The notes under the pieces were generated by a model. That model was given only the letters and a program-made list of their open reading frames with translations, was not told the DNA's origin and did no database searches. Positions 1 to 8,622 of a DNA stretch of 64,000 nucleotides are shown here, piece by piece (position 1 is the stretch's first letter; every line of letters starts with the position of its first letter). A program made the position numbers and the translations under genes. Source of the stretch: Crocinitomicaceae bacterium (GTDB lineage Bacteria > Bacteroidota > Bacteroidia > Flavobacteriales_D > Crocinitomicaceae); contig JAGYIR010000010.1 of assembly GCA_018402525.1 (NCBI GenBank), forward strand, positions 496,001 through 560,000. Reading direction: 5' to 3'.

Positions 1-2
1 CT

Positions 3-626
3 GAACATTACACTGGTTCGGTAGAAGAGGGAGGAAGTGTAAACTTTAGAAATATTTTCTTTAATCCGCATGGACATGGGACACATACAGAATGCTTGGG
101 ACATATAACACGAGAAGTGCACTCAGTGAATGCGACGCTCAAGGAATATTGGTTTAAAGCGAAACTGGTGACCATAGAACCTGATAAAATCAGGAATAAT
201 GAAGGAGGTATTGACGATGTTATCACTGCGAATCAAATTTTAGCACTTGGCAGTTTAGAAGGATATGAAGCACTTGTTGTAAGAACACAACCAAATTTGG
301 AAAATAAGAAGTCACTCAATTACTCGAATTCAAATCCTCCCTATTTTGATGTGAACTGCGCGAAAATTATAACGAAAGCAGGAATTCAGCACTTGCTAGT
401 AGACCTTCCTTCTGTTGATCGGGAAAGTGATGGAGGAAGTTTAGCGTTTCATCATGCTTTTTGGGAAGTGCCTTCTAACCCAAACTTCATGCGGACAATT
501 ACTGAACTCGTTTTTGTTGACGATTCAGTTGAGGATGGAACCTATATATTAAACCTGCAGGTGGCTCCTTTTGAAAATGACGCAGCTCCAAGTCGACCAG
601 TACTCTATGAAATAAAAAAGGCTTGA
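3..626 (+). CDS. Cyclase-family metal-dependent hydrolase (partial, 5' end outside window)
   Basis: The open frame enters from the left edge, so the N-terminus is missing. The first visible codons give a His-Gly-His-Gly-Thr-His-Thr-Glu segment (residues 23-30 of the visible part), which matches the metal-binding motif of the cyclase/kynurenine formamidase family (PF04199). Further on are a Val-Asp-Leu-Pro-Ser-Val-Asp segment and a His-His-Ala-Phe-Trp segment, also usual in this family. Such enzymes hydrolyse amide or ester bonds using a divalent metal; the substrate here is unknown. A TTG at 96 could be read as a start, but it would cut away the metal motif, so it is not the real one. A terminator hairpin follows directly. 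Confidence 0.85.
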   Translation, partial: EHYTGSVEEGGSVNFRNIFFNPHGHGTHTECLGHITREVHSVNATLKEYWFKAKLVTIEPDKIRNNEGGIDDVITANQILALGSLEGYEALVVRTQPNLENKKSLNYSNSNPPYFDVNCAKIITKAGIQHLLVDLPSVDRESDGGSLAFHHAFWEVPSNPNFMRTITELVFVDDSVEDGTYILNLQVAPFENDAAPSRPVLYEIKKA

Positions 627-648
627 ACCAAAATTCAAGCCTTTTTTA
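614..648 (+). terminator. Rho-independent terminator after the cyclase-family gene
   Basis: The hairpin arms are AAGGCTTGAA and TTCAAGCCTT with a short loop, followed by a T run. The left arm overlaps the last codons and stop of the gene. The A run on the left gives it a partial bidirectional character. Confidence 0.85.
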
Positions 649-998
649 GTAATAAGTTAATTTTTAAGTAGTATTAACAACAAACATTCTCTTCCGAGAA
701 ACTAAACTTTTAAACTAGAAACAAAAAATCAGGAATTTTCTTCAAGCTTGCCGAAGCAGCCTTGAAAAAATGAAGGATTAAGAACTGTTATACTCTTTAA
801 TCAAACTAGAAAATGAAACTGCCTCTCCAAGCAGTGTAAAACCTTCATTGTATTTCAAAGCGAAACTTAAAGAAAATTTCCTGACATTTCTCCTTATTTC
901 TTATATCAAGTATACAAACTTAATTTCGACTGAAAGTTGTCAAATGAATATTCTCCAAGTACGGATGAATATTAAGGCAATTTGGTTTATTTTTGAAT
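649..998. other. AT-rich intergenic stretch with no recognised feature
   Basis: About 350 bases lie between the end of the cyclase-family gene and the stop of the convergent LytTR regulator. I see no ORF with coding character, no RNA gene and no clear terminator for the regulator gene. Confidence 0.5.
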
Positions 999-1742
999 TT
1001 AGATATTCTCTAAACGCTTGAAGAATAGATCTCTTTTAGCTGGAGACAAAGGAACTTCGGACCCATCTTTCATCACCACAGCGCCACCATTCTTTTTATC
1101 ATAGCGGTCAACATAGTCTATATTGATAAGGTGTGATTGTTGCACGCGCAAGAAGTTATGCGCCGACAATAGTGTTTCGTACTCCTTCAAGGTTTTAGAA
1201 ACAAGTATTTTCTTATTGTCCTTCAAAAAGAACGATGTATAATTTCTGTCAGCTTCGCAACGAATGATCTGGTCCAATTCCACTACGTGCACGCTTTCTT
1301 GAGTTTTCAGAACCAAACGTCTTTTTTCGGTAGGCTGAATATTGCTCTGCAATGCTTCAAATTGACTTGGTTCTTTCTTATCGTCTACTGTTTCAATGGC
1401 TTTTTCCAAGGCGGCTTTTAACTCAGCTGTATCAACTGGTTTAAGTAAATAATCTAGTGCACTAAACTTAATCGCTTTGATAGCAAATTCTTCATGTGCA
1501 GTAATAAAAATCACTTCAAAAGTCTTGTTTTCTATTGATCGAATCACATCGAACCCTGTTCCATCAGGCATCTGAATGTCAATGAAAACAATGTCCGGCT
1601 GATGTTTTTCAATCGCCTCAATTCCAGATTGCACGTTTTCACCTTCAGGAATTGTTTGGACATCAAACCCAAATGAATCAATCATACGAGCGATGAGTTC
1701 TCGCGTTCTATTTTCATCGTCAATGATTAAGACTTTCTTCAT
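999..1742 (-). CDS. LytTR-family response regulator
   Basis: This 247-residue two-component regulator has an N-terminal receiver domain (about 1-120) and a C-terminal LytTR DNA-binding domain (about 145-247). Receiver landmarks are the acidic pair Asp8-Asp9, phospho-acceptor Asp55 in FIDIQMP, Thr81 and Lys101 in LLKP. The LytTR part shows the family pattern around RCEADRNYTSFF and the FLRVQQSHLIN segment. The gene follows the sensor kinase by only 4 nt and is surely co-transcribed with it. By family knowledge it binds direct repeats upstream of its targets once phosphorylated; the targets cannot be told from this sequence. Confidence 0.95.
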   Translation of the reverse strand: MKKVLIIDDENRTRELIARMIDSFGFDVQTIPEGENVQSGIEAIEKHQPDIVFIDIQMPDGTGFDVIRSIENKTFEVIFITAHEEFAIKAIKFSALDYLLKPVDTAELKAALEKAIETVDDKKEPSQFEALQSNIQPTEKRRLVLKTQESVHVVELDQIIRCEADRNYTSFFLKDNKKILVSKTLKEYETLLSAHNFLRVQQSHLINIDYVDRYDKKNGGAVVMKDGSEVPLSPAKRDLFFKRLENI

Positions 1743-1746
1743 ACGG

Positions 1747-3972
1747 TTAACTTAGTTGTTTGTGATCAATAGTGTAAGGTAACGAAATTAATACTTTTGT
1801 TCCAGTTTCCAATGCTTTATTGTAATCTTCAACCAACAATTTACCATCGGTTTTGTTCTTTTTATTCAAATTTTTGATACGCTCACTGGTAATGTCCATC
1901 GCCATGCTTTTGTGCGCAGACCCCTTTTTATTGGCTCTAGCATTCTTTCGACCTATCCCGTTATCTTCAATGCTGATACAGAGCATGTTGCTTTCTTTCG
2001 TAAATGAGACACGAATAAATCCTCCCTCGATGGTATGTAGTTGACCGTGTTCAATGGCATTTTCAATAAAAGGTTGCGTAATCATAGGTGGAATAATAGC
2101 CGATTCATCAAACAACACCTCGTCGGTGTATATTTCAAAGTGAAACCTATCCTGAAAACGCAATTTTTGCATTTCTAAATATTTTTGGAGTATTTCAACC
2201 TCAGTCGTAATGGGAATAAACTCCTTTGGTGAGTTCTCTAAGATTAATCGCATTAAACGCGAAAAATTGACCAAAAACTTGGATGAATTGACCGTGTCAT
2301 TTTCAAATATATAACTCTGAATTACCGACATCGCGTTGAAGACAAAGTGTGGATTCATCTGCGTCCTCAGCAGGGTTTGTGACATTTCCGCTTCGCGCTG
2401 TTGCTGGGTGATCTTTGCGTGATTCCATCGGTAAAAAATGATGACACCTGCCAGCACAATGATAATGACAAAGGCGATGATGATGTACATCTGAAAATTA
2501 TTTCTGAGCTGACTGTTTTCCAGTTTCGTTGAAGTCAACATTCGCTCCTGTTGTTGCCTTCTCAACGAGTCAGCTTGGGCGTTAATCAGTCGCTCGCGCT
2601 GCTCCGAACGATACGATTCACTCAATTCCGCAATTTTTGTCGCAGCTTGAACGGTTGTATTGCTGTCCAAATAATTCAAATACAACTCCATGTACTCCAA
2701 CGATTTTTGAGAATTATTGATCTCCTTGTACAAATCAGCAATCGTTCGATAGGTGTGATAAATCTGATTTTTCGCACCGTACTGCGTTCTAATCTCAATG
2801 GATCGATTCAAATAATTCAAGGCATTCGAATACTTCTTTTGTTCTTTGAATACAGTGCCAACATTGTGATATACACCAGCAATTTTCTCTTTGTTACTTG
2901 TCGCCTCGTAATAAACCAGTGCTTGATTGAAACTAGTGGCAGCTTCATTGTATTTGCCCTGTTTTTGGTAAACCATGCCCAAAATGTTATAGGCCTCACC
3001 CAAACCGTTAAAATCGTTCAACTCTGTCAAATACTTGATGGCTTGATTACTGTTTGTAATGGCAGTGCCAAGCTGATTTCTGTCGAGATTGACTGAAGCT
3101 AGATTTGATAATGCCATACCCATTTGCCTTCGATCATGGATTTGTTTGGCATAATTAAAAGAACGTTTAAAATAATACTCTGCATCGTCCAGATTAAGAA
3201 TCACCTTCTGCTCTTGGCCAATTTCGCGACAGTATTTGGAAAGTAACCATTTATTCTGAACTTCTTCTGCCAACTGTAAGCTGATCAAGTTTTTAGCAAC
3301 ACTTAATTCAATTTGCCCAAAAAAGTCGTACACCCTGGCCTGCGTATTGAATGCTCGCGAAAGGTGTGACTTATCTTTCCCACGTCGTGCAAAATTTATG
3401 GATTTATCCGAATAGGCGAGTGCTGAATCTTTCACATTGGCGGACATAAAATTGAGAGCAAGGTGAGAATAGGCTTCGGACAACTGATAATTGTTCTTCT
3501 CCTTTTTGCCAATTTTTACAGCTAAACGGTAGTAAAAATCAGCTGTTTCGAATTCTTGCATGCTGCTGTGGTAAAATCCCAAATGCCGAAACAGTTTGAA
3601 TTGCGCCTCCTCAGAGTTCAATTTCCCAAGGAAGGGTTGACACGCTAGAATGGTTTTAAAATATTCATCCTGATCACCACATAGTTGCGCCACCTCAGCA
3701 TTGTAAAAAAGTGCGTTGAAACGAATGGAATCCTCAAAATTGATACTTTCCTTTAAGATCACGTGTCGAATAGAATCTGCCCGTCGAAGATGGTTTTGCT
3801 TGTAATACTCACCTAACGCCATCAAACGACTGAATTTCTTGTTCGGGTTTTTTTCTGTGTTGTACGATTGAACAAGTTGTTTCTCCTTACTGACTTGACC
3901 GAATGAATACATCGACCCAAGCAGCATAAACAACAGGGGAAACAAGAAATTGGAGATAGAGTTTTTAAACAT
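1747..3972 (-). CDS. TPR-containing LytS/YehU-type sensor histidine kinase
   Basis: The 741-residue protein has a signal peptide (about 1-25), a long periplasmic array of tetratricopeptide repeats (about 30-470), one membrane helix (about 490-515) and a cytoplasmic kinase core of the His_kinase family (PF06580). The phospho-acceptor is His542 in the NPHFVFN motif. The ATPase part shows the N box in PFIENAIEHG and the G box DNGIGRKNA. The partner regulator follows after 4 nt. TPR-periplasmic LytS kinases paired with LytTR regulators are common in Bacteroidota; the signal sensed is not known. There is no obvious TAnnTTTG box directly upstream. Confidence 0.93.
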   Translation of the reverse strand: MFKNSISNFLFPLLFMLLGSMYSFGQVSKEKQLVQSYNTEKNPNKKFSRLMALGEYYKQNHLRRADSIRHVILKESINFEDSIRFNALFYNAEVAQLCGDQDEYFKTILACQPFLGKLNSEEAQFKLFRHLGFYHSSMQEFETADFYYRLAVKIGKKEKNNYQLSEAYSHLALNFMSANVKDSALAYSDKSINFARRGKDKSHLSRAFNTQARVYDFFGQIELSVAKNLISLQLAEEVQNKWLLSKYCREIGQEQKVILNLDDAEYYFKRSFNYAKQIHDRRQMGMALSNLASVNLDRNQLGTAITNSNQAIKYLTELNDFNGLGEAYNILGMVYQKQGKYNEAATSFNQALVYYEATSNKEKIAGVYHNVGTVFKEQKKYSNALNYLNRSIEIRTQYGAKNQIYHTYRTIADLYKEINNSQKSLEYMELYLNYLDSNTTVQAATKIAELSESYRSEQRERLINAQADSLRRQQQERMLTSTKLENSQLRNNFQMYIIIAFVIIIVLAGVIIFYRWNHAKITQQQREAEMSQTLLRTQMNPHFVFNAMSVIQSYIFENDTVNSSKFLVNFSRLMRLILENSPKEFIPITTEVEILQKYLEMQKLRFQDRFHFEIYTDEVLFDESAIIPPMITQPFIENAIEHGQLHTIEGGFIRVSFTKESNMLCISIEDNGIGRKNARANKKGSAHKSMAMDITSERIKNLNKKNKTDGKLLVEDYNKALETGTKVLISLPYTIDHKQLS

Positions 3973-4073
3973 CTTACAGTAAAAATAATATTTTAACTTG
4001 TTTGTTTAGCTAAATCGATAAAATCAGTTCATTACTTGCCATTTTCGAAGCGGTGACTTTCTGCCTTTTTTGG

Positions 4074-4081
4074 TATCTTTG
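4074..4081 (+). promoter_or_regulatory. -7 box (TATCTTTG) of the leuS promoter
   Basis: It matches the Bacteroidota -7 consensus TAnnTTTG exactly and lies 26 nt before the leuS ATG. No clean TTTG is seen at the -33 position. It is in the divergent gap between the kinase gene and leuS. Confidence 0.5.
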
Positions 4082-4107
4082 TCGCCTTAATTGGATAAAA
4101 GAAGAAC

Positions 4108-7104
4108 ATGGATTACAATTTTCAGGACATAGAAAAGAAATGGCGAGCGTTTTGGGCAGAAAACAAGACGTTTAGAGCTGAGGACAACTCATCCAAACCA
4201 AAATTCTATGTGCTGGACATGTTTCCATACCCTTCTGGAGCGGGATTGCACGTTGGTCATCCATTGGGATACATCGCTTCGGATATCTATGCACGTTACA
4301 AACGTTTACAAGGGTTCAACGTGTTGCATCCCATGGGATACGATTCATTCGGATTGCCAGCCGAACAATACGCAATTCAAACGGGACAACATCCAGCGGT
4401 TACCACAAAAACCAATATTGAAGGCGGGGTAGATAACCAAGGAAATAAAATTGCTGGATATCGAAATCAGTTGGACATCATGGGATTCTCATTCGATTGG
4501 GACCGTGAAGTCAGAACTTCTTCGCCCGATTATTACAAATGGACGCAGTGGATTTTCAAGCAATTGTACAATTCATATTACGATACTAAAGCGGATAAGG
4601 CGCAGTCGATTGATATGCTTATTGCTGAATTTGATAAGAACGGAAATGCTGAGGTAAATGCCACACACGATTGCGATATTACTTTTTCAGCAGAAGAATG
4701 GAAAGCATTTTCTATAAAGCGAAAAGAAGAAATTTTGCAAATGTACCGTTTGACGTTTCTCGCCGATTCATGGGTAAACTGGTGTCCCGCTTTGGGAACT
4801 GTTTTGGCCAACGATGAGGTTGTAAACGGTGTTTCTGAACGTGGCGGTCACCCTGTAGAACAGAAATTAATGCGCCAATGGTCCATGCGAATCAAAGCGT
4901 ATGCTGAGCGTTTATTGACAGGACTTGATACCATCGATTGGACGGATTCCATCAAAGACCAACAACGCAACTGGATCGGGAAATCGGTAGGTGCAGCGGT
5001 TCGCTTCCCCCTTTGGAGGGGGACTGAGGGGGAGGACCACAAAGATCTTGATCCAATTGAAGTCTTCACCACCCGCCCAGATACCATCTTCGGAGTTTCG
5101 TTCATGGTGTTAGCACCAGAACATCCGTTGGTTGATCAAATTACAACTGCTGAATTTGCGGCAGGTGTTGCAGAATACAAAAAACAAGCATCCTTAAAGT
5201 CGGAAAGAGACCGACAAGCAGATGTAAAAAATATTACGGGACAAAACACAGGTGCATTTGCCATTCACCCATTTACTGGAGAAAAAGTGCAGATTTGGAT
5301 TGGCGATTATGTCTTGGCTTCTTACGGAACAGGTGCTGTGATGGCGGTTCCATGTGGCGACCAACGCGATTGGGAGTTTGCAAAACATTTCGGCATTGAA
5401 ATCAGCAATATTTTTGAAGGAAAGGACATTTCTGAGGGAGCATACACGGAAAAAGATGCGGTGATTGCCAATTCTGATTTCTTGAACGGACTTCCTGCAC
5501 CAAAAGCCATTAAGTTGGCAATTTACGAGATTGAAAAGCGTGGAATTGGCAAAGGAAAAACGCAATACAGATTGAGAGACGCTGTTTTCTCACGCCAACG
5601 TTATTGGGGAGAACCATTTCCTGTTTATTACAAAGATGAAACGCCTTATTTGGTAGATGACAAACATTTACCGATTACATTGCCAGAAGTCGATAAATAT
5701 TTACCGACCGAAGATGGTGAACCGCCTTTGGCACGAGCAGAGAAATCTGCTTGGAACCATTTTGAAGGCGACAGAATGGAATACAACACCATGCCAGGTT
5801 GGGCAGGAAGTTCGTGGTATTTCTTGCGCTACATGGATCCGAAAAATGACAACGAGTTTGTAGCCAAAGAAAAAGTGGACTACTGGCAAAATGTGGATTT
5901 ATACATCGGTGGTTCCGAACACGCTACGGGACATTTACTGTACGCACGTTTCTGGACAAAATTCCTCTACGATTTAGGCTTCGTTCCTTTTGATGAACCT
6001 TTCAAGAAGTTGATCAATCAAGGGATGATTTTGGGGACGAGTGCTTTTATTTATGTTTTGAGTGTCAAAGTAAAAATGAAGAAAGGTTATCAAGGAACTC
6101 ATTACATGGCAATGTTACCTTGGCAAGTAGTTATCCCAAAACAAATGTATCTAGAGTTCAACGATAATAAATTCAATCAAACTAATCAATTGTTAGAGGA
6201 ATTGTCGAAAACTGATTATTTGGATGAATCAATCGAAATAGATTTCGAATCGATTAATAAAAATAATATTCGACCATATCATATTTCAGTTTCTTTAGTT
6301 AATTCTTCTAGTGAAGTAGATATAGTGGAATTGAAAGATTGGTTAGGTTATTCTGCAGATGAATTAGACTTCTCATTAATTGGAGATAAATATGTGGTTG
6401 GGCACGAAGTCGAAAAAATGTCCAAGTCCAAGTACAACGTTCAAACGCCAGACGAGTTAGTCACAAAATTTGGAGCAGACACCTTGCGCATGTACGAGAT
6501 GTTTTTGGGGCCGTTGGAGCAAGCAAAACCTTGGGATACTAAAGGAATTAATGGCGTACACAACTTCTTGCGTAAATTTTGGCGTTTGTTCAACATCGAC
6601 GAGAGCGGAAATGCACAATTGTCCAACGAAGCGCCGAGCAAAGAAGCATTAAAGACCTTGCACAAAACCATCAAAAAAGTGGGAGATGATTTAGATCGCT
6701 TTTCGTTCAACACAGGCGTTTCCAATTTTATGATTTGTGCCAACGAACTCACCGACCAAAAATGCAACAACAAGCAAATTTTGGAGGAATTGGTCGTGTT
6801 ACTTTCACCTTATGCGCCACACGTCTGTGAGGAATTATGGGTGAAATTGGGCAACGAGGCAGGAACATTGAGTTATGCGAAATTCCCCCAATTCAACGAA
6901 GCACATTTGGTAGAAGCCAACATTGCGTACCCAGTCTCGTTCAACGGTAAAATGCGTTTCAAAATAGAATTGCCAACAGCATTAACCCCAAAAGAAGTCG
7001 AAGCGGAAGTGCTGGCTTTTGAGCAAACACAAAAATACTTGGAAGGAAACACACCTAAAAAGGTAATTGTCGTTCCAGGGAAGATAGTGAATGTGGTGAT
7101 GTAG
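4108..7104 (+). CDS. leuS: Leucyl-tRNA synthetase
   Basis: This class I aminoacyl-tRNA synthetase charges tRNA-Leu. The HIGH-type motif is HVGH at 48-51 and the KMSKS loop is at 770-774. The editing (CP1) domain includes FTTRPDTIFGV and GTGAVMAVP. At 998 residues it is longer than the roughly 920-950 I expect for Flavobacteria. Two places account for the extra length. Residues 300-310 are encoded by a GC-rich palindromic repeat that is also found elsewhere in the window. The lineage-typical insert before KMSKS (about 648-765) is enlarged and its DNA is visibly AT-richer than the flanks. The reading frame is open throughout. Its last 84 nt recur at 7765-7891, which suggests allele replacement at this locus. 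Confidence 0.97.
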   Translation: MDYNFQDIEKKWRAFWAENKTFRAEDNSSKPKFYVLDMFPYPSGAGLHVGHPLGYIASDIYARYKRLQGFNVLHPMGYDSFGLPAEQYAIQTGQHPAVTTKTNIEGGVDNQGNKIAGYRNQLDIMGFSFDWDREVRTSSPDYYKWTQWIFKQLYNSYYDTKADKAQSIDMLIAEFDKNGNAEVNATHDCDITFSAEEWKAFSIKRKEEILQMYRLTFLADSWVNWCPALGTVLANDEVVNGVSERGGHPVEQKLMRQWSMRIKAYAERLLTGLDTIDWTDSIKDQQRNWIGKSVGAAVRFPLWRGTEGEDHKDLDPIEVFTTRPDTIFGVSFMVLAPEHPLVDQITTAEFAAGVAEYKKQASLKSERDRQADVKNITGQNTGAFAIHPFTGEKVQIWIGDYVLASYGTGAVMAVPCGDQRDWEFAKHFGIEISNIFEGKDISEGAYTEKDAVIANSDFLNGLPAPKAIKLAIYEIEKRGIGKGKTQYRLRDAVFSRQRYWGEPFPVYYKDETPYLVDDKHLPITLPEVDKYLPTEDGEPPLARAEKSAWNHFEGDRMEYNTMPGWAGSSWYFLRYMDPKNDNEFVAKEKVDYWQNVDLYIGGSEHATGHLLYARFWTKFLYDLGFVPFDEPFKKLINQGMILGTSAFIYVLSVKVKMKKGYQGTHYMAMLPWQVVIPKQMYLEFNDNKFNQTNQLLEELSKTDYLDESIEIDFESINKNNIRPYHISVSLVNSSSEVDIVELKDWLGYSADELDFSLIGDKYVVGHEVEKMSKSKYNVQTPDELVTKFGADTLRMYEMFLGPLEQAKPWDTKGINGVHNFLRKFWRLFNIDESGNAQLSNEAPSKEALKTLHKTIKKVGDDLDRFSFNTGVSNFMICANELTDQKCNNKQILEELVVLLSPYAPHVCEELWVKLGNEAGTLSYAKFPQFNEAHLVEANIAYPVSFNGKMRFKIELPTALTPKEVEAEVLAFEQTQKYLEGNTPKKVIVVPGKIVNVVM
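5005..5037 (+). repeat. Palindromic GC-rich repeat in frame inside leuS
   Basis: The core TTCCCCCTTTGGAGGGGG followed by ACTGAGGGGGAGGAC closely matches the two inverted copies at 59807-59838 and 59944-59975, which read TTCCCCCTTCGGAGGGGG then AGCAGGGGGAGGAC. In leuS it is translated as Phe-Pro-Leu-Trp-Arg-Gly-Thr-Glu-Gly-Glu-Asp (residues 300-310), just before the editing-domain FTTRPDT motif. It has not broken the frame. Confidence 0.85.
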
Positions 7105-7141
7105 GAATTAGAATAATTTATTGTAATTTACGGTAAATTAA

Positions 7142-7759
7142 ATGTCTGAAATGCAAAGAATTGGTTATTTATTGCTGCTATTCCTTGTTTTTTTGTCCTC
7201 ATGCAATGACGATGAAATCACACCGATTAACAATCCATCTTCTTCACAAGATTTTTACATTTCATATGAAATAGATGGAGTTACCTACGAATACAGGAGA
7301 GGAGTCAATAGTTATTATATTGACTTACATACATTTGAAGCTACGAATCAGGACTCAGCATATTATGGCTACGGCTGCAGAGGAGAAATTTTAAATGGAT
7401 CATTTTTGGATTCAAGCTTTAACATAATGGTAAGAGATTACATTGCTGTAGACACCGAAGTGGCTCACTTTGACCAAGCTTTTCCAGTGGGCAATATCGC
7501 TTATGGCTATGGAACTTGGTCATCCTCGCAATCACATAATGTAGAGTTTGAAATACTTGCGAATGGTTCCACGTATAGTTCGAGGTCCAGAATACAGGAT
7601 GGGGACAGTTATTTTACTATTACCGGTTCTGAAGTAATTTATACTAGTCACCCAGTGTATAAAGCCATTTCTGGTGAATTTTCTTGTTATATACCAAATA
7701 CAACCGATTCGGTGCGTGTTAATGGTCATTTTAAGTTACCTTTTGGGGTGTTCAATTAA
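7142..7759 (+). CDS. Putative lipoprotein of unknown function
   Basis: The 205-residue product starts with a hydrophobic stretch and a lipobox LSSC, followed by an Asn-Asp-Asp-Glu tail. This is a typical Bacteroidota lipoprotein signal, and acidic residues after the Cys often mark surface export. The mature part is rich in Tyr, Ser and Gly and resembles a beta-sandwich; I do not recognise a family. An ATG at 7151 is an alternative start that leaves the signal intact. It sits between the intact end of leuS and a second copy of the leuS 3' end, so it probably came in with, or was trapped by, the recombination that duplicated that tail. Confidence 0.7.
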   Translation: MSEMQRIGYLLLLFLVFLSSCNDDEITPINNPSSSQDFYISYEIDGVTYEYRRGVNSYYIDLHTFEATNQDSAYYGYGCRGEILNGSFLDSSFNIMVRDYIAVDTEVAHFDQAFPVGNIAYGYGTWSSSQSHNVEFEILANGSTYSSRSRIQDGDSYFTITGSEVIYTSHPVYKAISGEFSCYIPNTTDSVRVNGHFKLPFGVFN

Positions 7760-7764
7760 ATTAA

Positions 7765-7891
7765 GACCAAACACAAAAATACTTAGAAGGAAACACACCG
7801 AAAAAGGTGATTGTCGTTCCAGGGAAAATTACCTTCCTGTCTGACGGCAGGAAAAGGTGCTTGCGTTGCAGGTGTGAATGTGGTGATGTAG
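7765..7891 (+). pseudogene. Orphan second copy of the leuS 3' end
   Basis: This stretch repeats the last 84 nt of leuS (7021-7104), including the stop codon, and is collinear apart from a 43-nt insert at 7831-7873. From the CAA codon onward all differences are third-position synonymous changes (TTG/TTA, CCT/CCG, GTA/GTG, AAG/AAA, ATA/ATT). That shows both copies evolved under coding constraint before they met. It has no start and no upstream leuS body, so it is a remnant. Confidence 0.9.
7831..7873. repeat. 43-nt palindromic insert in the orphan leuS tail
   Basis: The insert starts with an imperfect hairpin (ACCTTCCTG ... CAGGAAAAGGT) and ends in GGTGCTTGCGTTGCAGGTG, which runs one base past the insert. 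The hairpin part resembles the CCTGTCTGCCGACAGGCAGG palindrome at 59902-59921. The end matches 16917-16935 at 16 of 19 bases. Its length is not a multiple of 3, so it would disrupt the leuS frame. Confidence 0.7.
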
Positions 7892-7906
7892 GAGTAGTGG
7901 TTTTCC

Positions 7907-8605
7907 TTAATCTTTTATGCAACGAATGCAAAATCCAGCCCGTTGGTATTCGGAATTGTTATTTGAAATGTAAGTTCCATCTGCAAAAATGGAAAAGTTA
8001 AAACTTCCTGCTGTAAATAGGGAAGACCACCATCTTGCTGTACCACCGATACTGTAGAAATTACCGTTGGTTTGTCTATATCCACCAGGAAGAGCATTAA
8101 ATCCGCTTTCATTCGTAGCTCCAGTATTTGGGCTAATCCAATGTGTGGTACCAATTGACTTCATTTTACCTCCAGCAACGCTTTCGCCTCCTAAATAATT
8201 TGTTAGTACTAACCATTCAGCTTTTGATGCAACATGCCAGCCAGATGGACATATATTTCTGAAGTCATCTACTGCGTACCAATTATAAAGTTTCCCATAC
8301 CCATTGTTATAGGAGCTTTGATTATTGTAGTGGCACCAAGCTCCAGAAGTTAAATTATTCCAATCTGTCATATCTGTAACATTGGGAATGGCATCTCCAT
8401 TGGCATATCTGGTTGTTTTTAGGTTTTCTGCCATCCATATTTGATTCCCAATTTTAACTGTTGAGTAGCTGTTTCCGTCCACGTCTACGACATTGGCGGG
8501 AGGGTTTTCATTTGCGTTTTGGTTTGGATCGGTATTGTCGTTATTGTCCTTGTTACATGCAAAAGTTAAACTTGAAATTAGAAGGATAGTGAAAATATTT
8601 TGCAT
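7907..8605 (-). CDS. FISUMP-domain lipoprotein (Fibrobacter succinogenes major paralogous domain)
   Basis: The 232-residue protein has a lipoprotein signal (MQNIFTILLISSLTFAC), a low-complexity Asn/Asp/Pro linker, and then a complete FISUMP domain (TIGR02145). Family landmarks are GNQIWMAENLKTTRYANG, LYNWYAV, CPSGWHVAS, GGYR and the C-terminal GFCIRCIKD. The function of this domain is not established; it is a common surface module in Bacteroidota. I start at the ATG at 8605 because the longer frame begins with TTG. It lies 17 nt after the restored end of the frameshifted secreted-protein gene, so the two probably share the palindrome-bearing promoter at 9065-9113. Confidence 0.88.
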   Translation of the reverse strand: MQNIFTILLISSLTFACNKDNNDNTDPNQNANENPPANVVDVDGNSYSTVKIGNQIWMAENLKTTRYANGDAIPNVTDMTDWNNLTSGAWCHYNNQSSYNNGYGKLYNWYAVDDFRNICPSGWHVASKAEWLVLTNYLGGESVAGGKMKSIGTTHWISPNTGATNESGFNALPGGYRQTNGNFYSIGGTARWWSSLFTAGSFNFSIFADGTYISNNNSEYQRAGFCIRCIKD

Positions 8606-8622
8606 AATGTTTACCAAGAATA

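Noticed and set aside
96-98. TTG start for the cyclase-family gene
   Set aside because: The upstream in-frame sequence contains the family metal-binding motif and continues to the window edge, so the gene is cut off rather than starting here.
2551-3096. A 181-codon open frame on the plus strand inside the sensor kinase gene
   Set aside because: It is antisense to well-supported TPR coding sequence, has no family match and has the composition of a shadow frame.
7807-8001. A 64-codon plus-strand frame after the lipoprotein gene
   Set aside because: It is made of the orphan leuS tail, the 43-nt insert and the antisense of the FISUMP gene; it has no coding identity of its own.
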